Source: DATHVI01 sp035461385 (lineage in GTDB: Bacteria > Actinomycetota > Thermoleophilia > Solirubrobacterales > 70-9). From it: a DNA stretch of 24,989 nt. Below the pieces are notes generated by a model that had not been told where the DNA came from, ran no database searches, and saw nothing but the letters and a program-made list of their open reading frames with translations. The stretch spans positions 1 through 24,989 of the forward strand of contig DATHVI010000012.1 of NCBI GenBank assembly GCA_035461385.1, given 5' to 3'. The translations under genes and the position numbers were made by a program. The first letter of the stretch is position 1. Every line of letters starts with the position of its first letter. Shown here piece after piece: positions 1 to 7,853 of this stretch.

Positions 1-1
1 G

Positions 2-271
2 TCCGACGACGGCTCGAGCGAGCTCGCGTACCTCGACGGCGTCGTCGTCGTCTCGAAGGAGGACAGCCTCGTGCTCCGCCTCCGGGAGCCGGTCGAGGGC
101 CATCCGGAGCAGATCAACATGACGATCCCGCCCGAGAGCGCCGCCGACGTCGACATCGAGCACCTCGACTACCACCAGGTCCAGGGGGACGTCTTCCGGA
201 TCTACTTCGAGCGCGACGGCGAGGAATACATCGCTCGCCGCGCCGAGGACGTCCCCGGCGGCGAGCACTAG
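2..271 (+). CDS. C-terminal part of an unrecognised protein (5' end outside window)
   Basis: The frame is open from base 2 to a TAG at 269-271, giving at least 89 residues, so the gene begins upstream of the window. A GTG at 71 is an internal candidate start but nothing marks it as the true one. The visible part is acidic, rich in Asp, Glu and Val, and ends in GGEH. No signal peptide, membrane segment or catalytic motif can be seen, and I do not recognise the family. Codon use (strong third-position G/C) fits a real gene. It converges on ppc, with 71 bases between the two stop codons. Confidence 0.6.
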   Translation, partial: SDDGSSELAYLDGVVVVSKEDSLVLRLREPVEGHPEQINMTIPPESAADVDIEHLDYHQVQGDVFRIYFERDGEEYIARRAEDVPGGEH

Positions 272-342
272 CCCGCTCCGGTTCCTCGGCATCGACCCGT
301 CCAGGGGGCCGAACAAGGCTGCCGAACCGGTGCCGGGGCGCG

Positions 343-3144
343 TCAGCCGGTGTTCCGGAGCCCGGCGGCGATCCCGTTCACGGTCAGGAGCAGGGCGCGG
401 GCGACCTCGGGGTCGCGGGCCTCGCCCGAGTCGCGGTCGACGCGCCAGCGCTCGGTGAGCGAGACCTGGAGGTAGTGGAGCGGGGCGAGGTAGCGGTCGC
501 GAACCCGGAGCGTGTGCTGGAGGACGGGGTTCGACCCGAGCAGCTCGTCCTCGCCGGTGATCCGCAGCAGCTCGGCGACGGTGAGCTCGTGCTCGGCGCG
601 GATCAGCTCGTAGACGCGATCGAGCTCGGGCGGCGCGAGCCGGCTCACGTAGTGGCGGGCGAGCTCCATGTCGGTCTTCGCCAGCGTCATCGCGACGTTT
701 GAGAGGAAGTTGCGGAAGAACCGCCACTCGGCGTGCATCTCGGCGAGCACCTCGCCGATCCCCGCCTCGCGGGCGCTCGCGAGCCCGCTGCCGACCCCGA
801 ACCAGCCGGGCACGATCTGCCGCGACTGGGTCCAGCCGAACACCCACGGGATCGCCCGCAGCCCGTCGAGCCCGCCGCCGGAGTCGGGACGGCGCGCCGG
901 CCGCGACCCGAGGTGGAGGTCGGCGAGCAGCTCGACCGGCGTCGAGGCGAAGTAGTAGGCGGGCAGGTCGGGGTCCTCGAGCAGCTCGCGGTAGCGGGCG
1001 TGGGCGGCGCCGGAGACGGTGTCCATCGCATCCGACCAGCGCTCGAGGGTCTTCGCCGGCTGGGTCGGCGCGCGGTGGAGCACGGTCGCCTCGAGCGCCG
1101 CCGCGAGCGTCAGCTCGAGGTTCTCGCGGGCGAGGCTGGCGACCAGGTACTTGTCGGAGATCACCTCCCCCTGCTCGGTGAGCTTGATCTCGCCGTCGAG
1201 CGTCCCCGAGGGGAGGGCGAGGATCGCCTCGTTCGTCGGGCCGCCGCCGCGGCCGACGGTGCCGCCGCGGCCGTGGAACAGCCGCAGCGCCACCCCGTGG
1301 CGTGAGGCGACCTCGTGCAGCCGCCGCTGGGCGCGGTGGATCTCCCACTGGCTGGTGGCGATCCCGGCCGCCTTGTTCGAGTCCGAGTAGCCGAGCATCA
1401 CCTCCTGGGCCTCACCGCGCAGGGCGACGATCCGCCGGTAGACGGGGTCGGAGAGCAGCTGGTCGAGCACCCGGTCGGCGGCGCGCAGCTCCTCGGTCGT
1501 CTCGAGCAGGGGGACGAAGCCGACCCGCGCGACATCGCCGTGGACGTCGACCAGCCCCGCCTCGCGGGCGAGGATCGCTGCCGCGAAGACGTCGTCGGCG
1601 CCCCTGCACATCGAGACGATGTAGGACTCGATCGCCGCGGGCCCGTAGCGGTCCTGGGCTCGCCGGATCGCGACGAACGTCTCGTAGGTCCGGGCTCCGG
1701 CCTGGTCGAGTGACGGCGGCTGGAGGGCGAGCGGCCGCCGCGAGCGAAGCTCGGCGGCGCAGAGGTCACGCCGCTCGTCGCGTGAGAGCTCCGCGTAGGG
1801 GCGCTCGTGCTCGCGAACGCGGTCGACGAGCTGGCCGACCGCGCGGTGGGTGGCGTCGGCATGCTCGCGGACGTCGAGGGTCGCGAGGCCGAGGCCGAAC
1901 GCGGCGAGCGTCCGGATCGCGGTCTCGAGCCGCCCGCGCGCGATCAGCTCGCCGCGATGGACGAGCAGCGAGTCGCGGACGACGACGAGGTCGTCGAGTA
2001 GCTCGCCGATCCCGCTGTAGTCGCGTCCCGGGCGGTGCGGGCGTTGCTCGGCGATCCGCCGCCGGGTGTTGAGCAGCTTCTCGCGCATGCAGGTCAGCTT
2101 CAGGCGGTAGGGCTCCTCTGCGTTCAGCCGCCGGTAGCGCGGGTCGAGCTCGGGCAGCAGCTCGAGGTCGCGTTCGAGCGACTCGGTGAGCTCGGCGGTC
2201 GCGCCGGCGATCCGCACCGACGACGAGAGGTCGACCCTGAGGTCGTCGATCACCGCGAGCGCGTTCCGGGCCCCGTGGTCGTTCTGGAGCCCGAGCACCT
2301 CGAGGGTGCTCTCGGGGCTGACGTTCGGGTTCCCGTCCCGGTCGCCGCCGATCCAGCTCCCGAAGCTCAGCGGCCGGGCCTCGAGCGGAAGGTCGAGGTC
2401 GAGCCGGGCGAGCTCCTCGGTCAGCGCCTCGAGCACGTGGGGAAGCGCGTCGCGGTGGAGCTCGTCGAAGTAGTAGACCGCGTTGCGCGCCTCGTCGAGC
2501 ACGTCCGGGCGGGCGACGCGGAGCTCGTCGGTCTGCCAGAGGAGGTCGACCAGCTCCTCGAGCCGGCGCCGCACCCGCCGCTCGGCGACCGGGTCGACGA
2601 CGCTCCCGTCGGCGCCGAGCGCCCGGTCGCGCTCGTCGAGCAGGGTGGCGATCCGGCGCAGCTTCGCGAGCACGGTACGGCGCGCCGCCTCGGTCGGGTG
2701 AGCCGTGAACACCGGCCGGACGCTGAGTCGCGCGACTGCGTCGGCGAGCTCGTCGGGCGGCACCCCGGCCGAGGCGATCCGGTCGACGGTCTGCGCCAGC
2801 CAGGCGCCCCGTTGCGCGCGGCTTGCGAGCAGGTCGCGCCCCCGGTGAACCTGCTCGGCGACGTTCGCGAGGTGGAAGTAGCTGGTGAACGCACGGGCGA
2901 GCCGGATCGCGGTGCCGGGCTCGACCTCGCTGAGGACGGCCACCGGAGCCTCGCGGTCGCCGCGGATCAGCTCGCGGACCCGTTCGACCAGGTCGAGGAG
3001 CTCGGGCCCCTCCTGACGGACCAGGGTCCGGCCGAGGAGCGTCCCGAGCTCGCGGATGTCGCGGCGCAGCGCGGGATGCGGCTCGGAGGCCGCCGCCTCG
3101 CTCGCGACCTCGACCGGCGTCGTCTCCTGGGCGCCCGTGGCCAT
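343..3144 (-). CDS. ppc: Phosphoenolpyruvate carboxylase
   Basis: This enzyme carboxylates phosphoenolpyruvate with bicarbonate to oxaloacetate, the anaplerotic feed of the TCA cycle, in the cytoplasm. At 933 residues it has the usual family length. Visible signatures are VFTAHPTEA with the catalytic His near residue 149, FGSWIGGDRDGNP near 261-273, the glycine-rich FHGRGGTVGRGGGP loop near 622-636, GYSDSNKAAG, and the typical C-terminus ending RNTG. The frame stays open far upstream as an antisense shadow, but homology starts shortly after the ATG at 3144. That ATG lies 8 bases after a TAGCCT -10 box, which supports the start and a leaderless mRNA. The gene diverges from the malic enzyme gene, so carboxylation of PEP and decarboxylation of malate share one control region. 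Confidence 0.96.
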   Translation of the reverse strand: MATGAQETTPVEVASEAAASEPHPALRRDIRELGTLLGRTLVRQEGPELLDLVERVRELIRGDREAPVAVLSEVEPGTAIRLARAFTSYFHLANVAEQVHRGRDLLASRAQRGAWLAQTVDRIASAGVPPDELADAVARLSVRPVFTAHPTEAARRTVLAKLRRIATLLDERDRALGADGSVVDPVAERRVRRRLEELVDLLWQTDELRVARPDVLDEARNAVYYFDELHRDALPHVLEALTEELARLDLDLPLEARPLSFGSWIGGDRDGNPNVSPESTLEVLGLQNDHGARNALAVIDDLRVDLSSSVRIAGATAELTESLERDLELLPELDPRYRRLNAEEPYRLKLTCMREKLLNTRRRIAEQRPHRPGRDYSGIGELLDDLVVVRDSLLVHRGELIARGRLETAIRTLAAFGLGLATLDVREHADATHRAVGQLVDRVREHERPYAELSRDERRDLCAAELRSRRPLALQPPSLDQAGARTYETFVAIRRAQDRYGPAAIESYIVSMCRGADDVFAAAILAREAGLVDVHGDVARVGFVPLLETTEELRAADRVLDQLLSDPVYRRIVALRGEAQEVMLGYSDSNKAAGIATSQWEIHRAQRRLHEVASRHGVALRLFHGRGGTVGRGGGPTNEAILALPSGTLDGEIKLTEQGEVISDKYLVASLARENLELTLAAALEATVLHRAPTQPAKTLERWSDAMDTVSGAAHARYRELLEDPDLPAYYFASTPVELLADLHLGSRPARRPDSGGGLDGLRAIPWVFGWTQSRQIVPGWFGVGSGLASAREAGIGEVLAEMHAEWRFFRNFLSNVAMTLAKTDMELARHYVSRLAPPELDRVYELIRAEHELTVAELLRITGEDELLGSNPVLQHTLRVRDRYLAPLHYLQVSLTERWRVDRDSGEARDPEVARALLLTVNGIAAGLRNTG

Positions 3145-3152
3145 GCACTCGC

Positions 3153-3158
3153 AGGCTA
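3153..3158 (-). promoter_or_regulatory. Putative -10 box of ppc
   Basis: On the minus strand the hexamer reads TAGCCT and ends 8 bases before the ppc ATG. Transcription would start within a few bases of the start codon. No Shine-Dalgarno sequence and no convincing -35 box are visible. Inferred from spacing and from the same layout at other genes in the window. Confidence 0.5.
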
Positions 3159-3209
3159 AGCCGTTCGCGCCCGTGCCGTCGACGCGGCGACCGGCGGCGC
3201 GCCCGGGCA

Positions 3210-3215
3210 TACAAT
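3210..3215 (+). promoter_or_regulatory. Putative -10 box of the malic enzyme gene
   Basis: TACAAT, close to the TATAAT consensus, ends 10 bases before the ATG at 3226. It stands out as AT-rich in very GC-rich DNA. There is no Shine-Dalgarno sequence between it and the ATG, so the transcript is probably leaderless. A -35 box is not recognisable. Confidence 0.6.
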
Positions 3216-3225
3216 CGGGCGCCCG

Positions 3226-4686
<1,461 letters not shown>

Positions 4687-4704
4687 GCGCGGGGCGGTCG
4701 GGGT

Positions 4705-4712
4705 AGGAGAGG
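4705..4712 (+). promoter_or_regulatory. Ribosome binding site that sets the GTG start at 4717
   Basis: AGGAGAGG lies 4 bases before the GTG at 4717, in the short gap after the malic enzyme gene. It supports GTG as the start and fits the pattern that operon-internal genes here use Shine-Dalgarno sequences. Confidence 0.6.
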
Positions 4713-4716
4713 TCGA

Positions 4717-5634
4717 GTGGACAGGCGAATCCTCGTCAGTGGCGCAAGCGGGACGCTCGGCTCGGCGATCTGCGACGCGCTGCTCGCCGGCGGCGACGAG
4801 GTCGTCGGCCTGAGCCGCTCCCCCGACCGGGCGCGGGCGACCAACCCGACCGTCACCTGGCACGCCTGGCGGCCGGCCTCCGAGCGCCCGCCCGAGGCCG
4901 CCTTCGAGGGCGTCGACGCGGTCGTGAACATGGTCGGCGCGAGCCTCGACCAGCGACTCACCGACGAGGCCAAGGAGCGGATCCGCGCGAGCCGTGTGCG
5001 GGCGACGAAGAACCTCGTCGACGGCTTGCTGGCGGCGGCGCGAAAGCCGACGGTGCTGGTCAGCCAGTGCGCGGTCGGCTACTACGGAGACCGCGGCGAC
5101 GCGCTCGTCGACGAGTCGAGCCCGCCCGGCGACGACTTCCTCGCGCGGCTCTGCGTCGACTGGGAGCAGGCGGCGCTCGCCGCCGGCGCGGGCGGAGTGC
5201 GGGTGGCCTCGCTGCGGAGCGCGCCGGTCCTCGACCCGGCGAGCGGGCTGCTGAAGCAGCTCCTGCTGCCGTTCCGGCTCGGCGTCGGCGGACCGCTCGC
5301 CGGCGGCTCGCAGTACATGCCCTGGATCCACCGCGGCGACCTCGTCGGGCTCGTGCTGTGGGCGCTCGCCGAGCCCGAGGTGAGCGGCCCGGTCAACGCC
5401 TCGGTGCCGGAGCCGATCACCAACCGCGAGTTCTCGCGGGCGCTCGGGCGGGTGCTCGGGCGGCCGGCGATCGTGCCGGTCCCGAAGCTCGCGATCGCGG
5501 CGCTGCGGGGAAGCGAGCTCGCCGACGCGGTCACCTCCAGCCAGCGGGTGATCCCGCGGCGCGCCCTCGATCTCGGCTTCCGGTTCCGGTTCGCGGCGAT
5601 CGAGCCGGCGCTCCGCGACCTCCTCGACCGCTAG
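4717..5634 (+). CDS. TIGR01777-family NAD(P)-dependent epimerase/dehydratase-like protein
   Basis: A 305-residue extended short-chain dehydrogenase of the YfcH/TIGR01777 type. The N-terminus has the Rossmann motif GASGTLGS (residues about 8-15). The core contains the family-typical stretch around SQCAVGYYGDRGD with the YYG motif, and PWIHRGDLVGL further on. A C-terminal DUF1731-like section contains the VPVPKLAI and RRALDLGFRFRF elements typical of this family. The physiological substrate of most members is unknown, so no reaction is assigned. It lies 30 bases after the malic enzyme gene with its own Shine-Dalgarno sequence and is probably co-transcribed with it; no functional link is evident. 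Confidence 0.88.
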   Translation: MDRRILVSGASGTLGSAICDALLAGGDEVVGLSRSPDRARATNPTVTWHAWRPASERPPEAAFEGVDAVVNMVGASLDQRLTDEAKERIRASRVRATKNLVDGLLAAARKPTVLVSQCAVGYYGDRGDALVDESSPPGDDFLARLCVDWEQAALAAGAGGVRVASLRSAPVLDPASGLLKQLLLPFRLGVGGPLAGGSQYMPWIHRGDLVGLVLWALAEPEVSGPVNASVPEPITNREFSRALGRVLGRPAIVPVPKLAIAALRGSELADAVTSSQRVIPRRALDLGFRFRFAAIEPALRDLLDR

Positions 5635-5668
5635 CTCCCGCTGCTCGTCGCCCCCGGGGCGCGATCCC

Positions 5669-5674
5669 TATATT
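5669..5674 (+). promoter_or_regulatory. Putative -10 box of pfkA
   Basis: TATATT ends 8 bases before the pfkA ATG at 5683 and is the only AT-rich patch in the 48-base gap. No Shine-Dalgarno sequence is present. The transcript is predicted to be leaderless and pfkA to have its own promoter, separate from the upstream malic enzyme-epimerase pair. Confidence 0.6.
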
Positions 5675-5682
5675 CGCCGCCG

Positions 5683-6720
5683 ATGAAGATCGGAGTGCTC
5701 ACCGCCGGCGGCGACTGCCCCGGCCTCAACGCGGTCATCCGCGCCGTCGGCCGCTCGGCGATCGAGCGCGGCGACGAGCCGGTCGGGATCCTTCGCGCCT
5801 ACGAGGGCCTCGCCAGGCGCGAGTACATGGAGCTCGACATGCGGACCCTCGGCGGCCTGCTGCCGCTCGGCGGGACGATCGTCGGCACCTCGAGCTTCGA
5901 GCCCCACCGCGAGCAGGCGATCGACGCGATCAAGGAGGCCTTCGAGGCCGACGGCTTCGACGCCGTGGTCGCGATCGGCGGCGAGCACACGATGGAGATC
6001 ACGCGCCGGCTCCACGTCGAAGACGGGCTGCCCCTGGTCGGGGTCCCGAAGACGATCGACAACGACGTCGTCGGCACCGACTACACGTTCGGCTTCGACA
6101 CCGCCGTCCAGATCGCGACCGACGCGATCGACCGCCTCCACACCACCGCCCAGTCGCACGACCGGGTGATGGTGGTCGAGGTGATGGGGCGCAACACCGG
6201 CTGGATCGCGGTTCACGCAGGGGTCGCCGGCGGCGCCGACGGGATCCTGATCCCCGAGGTCGCAACGCCGGTCGAGTCGGTCGCCGAGGGGATCTTGAAG
6301 CGGCACGAGCGGGGCAAGAGCTTCTCGATCATCGTCGTCGCCGAGGGGGCGATGCTGACCTACCAGGAAACCGGAGAGCAACGCCTGATCCAGCCAGTCG
6401 TGGCCGAGGACGAGTACGGGTATCCGCGCCTCGGCGGGATCGGCGCCGCGCTCGGCGAGGAGCTCGAGCAGCGCACCGGCTTCGAGACCCGGGTGACGGT
6501 GCTCGGCCACGTCCAACGCGGCGGTACCCCGACCTCGACCGACCGGATCCTCGCCACCCGCTACGGGGCGAAGGCCTACGACCTCGCGAAGGCCGGCGAG
6601 TTCGGCTGCATGGTCGCCCTGCACGGAGCGGAGATCACCTCGGTCCCGCTCGACCGGGTCAGGGGGGTGAAGACCGTCAACCTCGACCTGCTCGAGATCG
6701 GCAAGCGCTTCTTCGGCTGA
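5683..6720 (+). CDS. pfkA: 6-phosphofructokinase (PfkA family, unusual GGEHT motif)
   Basis: This enzyme phosphorylates fructose 6-phosphate to fructose 1,6-bisphosphate in glycolysis. The 345-residue protein shows the family motifs: the phosphoryl-donor loop AGGDCPGLNAVIR near 8-20, PKTIDND at 122-128 with the catalytic Asp, MGRNTGW near 168-174 for sugar phosphate, and VLGHVQRGGTP near 273-283. The donor-site motif is GGEHT at 99-103. ATP-dependent enzymes normally have GGDGS here, PPi-dependent ones GGDDS, and many actinobacterial enzymes GGEDT. PKTIDND, with Lys rather than Gly, is also a PPi-type or mixed-group feature. Donor choice between ATP and PPi therefore cannot be assigned. It converges on the small gene at the end of the trp block. 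Confidence 0.93.
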   Translation: MKIGVLTAGGDCPGLNAVIRAVGRSAIERGDEPVGILRAYEGLARREYMELDMRTLGGLLPLGGTIVGTSSFEPHREQAIDAIKEAFEADGFDAVVAIGGEHTMEITRRLHVEDGLPLVGVPKTIDNDVVGTDYTFGFDTAVQIATDAIDRLHTTAQSHDRVMVVEVMGRNTGWIAVHAGVAGGADGILIPEVATPVESVAEGILKRHERGKSFSIIVVAEGAMLTYQETGEQRLIQPVVAEDEYGYPRLGGIGAALGEELEQRTGFETRVTVLGHVQRGGTPTSTDRILATRYGAKAYDLAKAGEFGCMVALHGAEITSVPLDRVRGVKTVNLDLLEIGKRFFG

Positions 6721-6778
6721 GCGAGCCGGCTCCGGGTCGTGGAGCGGAGCGCCGCCGGCATATCGCTCGGCAGCCCAC

Positions 6779-6940
6779 CTAGGCGCGAAGGCGCTCGATC
6801 AGCGGCCGCGCCCAGCGGTCGAGGATCCCGTTGAAGAGGATGAACAGGAAGATCACCGCGCAGACCGCCCCCGGCAGGCCGAACGCGTAGCCGACGATCA
6901 TCGCGACGAGCGCGACGGTGGTGAAGGTGAGCAGTCGCAC
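6779..6940 (-). CDS. Small membrane protein downstream of trpA (53 aa)
   Basis: A short frame on the minus strand runs from a GTG at 6940 to a TAG at 6779-6781 and encodes 53 residues starting MRLLTFTTVALVAM. It contains two hydrophobic stretches, about residues 3-22 and 24-40, separated by a Gly-Leu-Pro turn, then a positively charged tail (DRWARPLIERLRA). That layout predicts a two-helix membrane hairpin. The start lies 10 bases after the trpA stop, so it is probably the last gene of the trpF-trpB-trpA block. No Shine-Dalgarno sequence is obvious, and I do not recognise the family. Hydrophobic codon pattern and position argue for a real gene, but this is inference. Confidence 0.6.
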   Translation of the reverse strand: MRLLTFTTVALVAMIVGYAFGLPGAVCAVIFLFILFNGILDRWARPLIERLRA

Positions 6941-6950
6941 CGGCCGCAGG

Positions 6951-7853
6951 TTACCCGCCGGCGCCGTTGCCCGTCCCGATCCGGTCGCGGCACTCGGCGA
7001 TGAAGCCGCCGACCGCGGTCGCGGCGGCCTCCGGGCCTGCCGCCTCGGCGACCTCGCGGACGAGGCGGCTGCCGACGATCACCCCGTCGGCGATCTCGCC
7101 CACCACAGCCGCCTGATCGGGGGTGCCGACGCCGAAGCCGACCGCCACCGGGACGGGCGAGTCGGCGCGAACCGCTGCGACGAGCTCGCCGAGCCCGCTC
7201 GGTAGCTCGCTTCGCTCCCCGGTCACCCGGGTGTCGGAGACGACGTAGACGAAGCCCTCGGCGCCGGCGCAGATCGACCGGCGCCGTGCCGGGGGCGTCG
7301 TCGGGGCGACGAGCGGCACAAGCGCGAGCCCCTCGCCACGCAGCACCGCCGCCGTCTCGGCGCCCTCCTCGAGCGGGAGGTCGGGGACGATCGCCCCGGC
7401 GGCGCCGGCCCCCGCGAGCAGCCGGGCGAACTCCTCCGCGCCCCGCGCGAGGACCATGTTCGCGTAGGTCATCGGCACCACCGGAACCCGGTCGGCGATC
7501 CGCTCGCAGATCCCGAGCACCGACTCGAGCGTCGCGCCTGCGTCGAGCGCCCGCGTCGCGGCGGCGTGGATCACCGGTCCGTCGGCGAGCGGATCCGAGA
7601 ACGGGACCCCGAGCTCGATCAGGTCGGCGCCGGCATCCGCGTAGGCGTCGGCGACCGCGAGCGCGGTCCGCTGGTCGGGAAAGCCGCCCATCATGTAGGG
7701 CATCAACGCCGCTCGCCCCTCCTCGCGGGCGGCTTCGAACGCGGCCGCGATCCGCGCCGCCCCGGTCGAGCTCGCGGTCGCCTCAGCGCCCACGGATCCC
7801 TGATCGCGCTTCGCGACCGAGCCAACTCTCCCCTGGCCCGGCTCGGCGTTCAC
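6951..7853 (-). CDS. trpA: Tryptophan synthase alpha chain
   Basis: This subunit cleaves indole-3-glycerol phosphate to indole and glyceraldehyde 3-phosphate; the indole passes through a tunnel to TrpB. The 300-residue protein shows MPYMMGGFPD, then ELGVPFSDPLADGP with the catalytic Glu and Asp region of the TIM barrel, IVPDLPLEE, and the phosphate-binding VGFGVGTPDQ and VIVGSRLV near the end. The first 30 or so residues have no counterpart in typical TrpA, which starts close to the 'AARIAAAFEAAREEG' helix, so translation may begin at a later GTG. The assigned GTG at 7853 overlaps the trpB stop in a GTGA and is preceded by GAGGAG, which favours it. The overlap implies coupled translation of the two subunits. 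Confidence 0.95.
   Translation of the reverse strand: MNAEPGQGRVGSVAKRDQGSVGAEATASSTGAARIAAAFEAAREEGRAALMPYMMGGFPDQRTALAVADAYADAGADLIELGVPFSDPLADGPVIHAAATRALDAGATLESVLGICERIADRVPVVPMTYANMVLARGAEEFARLLAGAGAAGAIVPDLPLEEGAETAAVLRGEGLALVPLVAPTTPPARRRSICAGAEGFVYVVSDTRVTGERSELPSGLGELVAAVRADSPVPVAVGFGVGTPDQAAVVGEIADGVIVGSRLVREVAEAAGPEAAATAVGGFIAECRDRIGTGNGAGG

Noticed and set aside
272..342. Bidirectional terminator between the first gene and ppc
   Set aside because: CCGGTTC and GAACCGG can pair but the stem is imperfect, the loop long and no T-tract follows.
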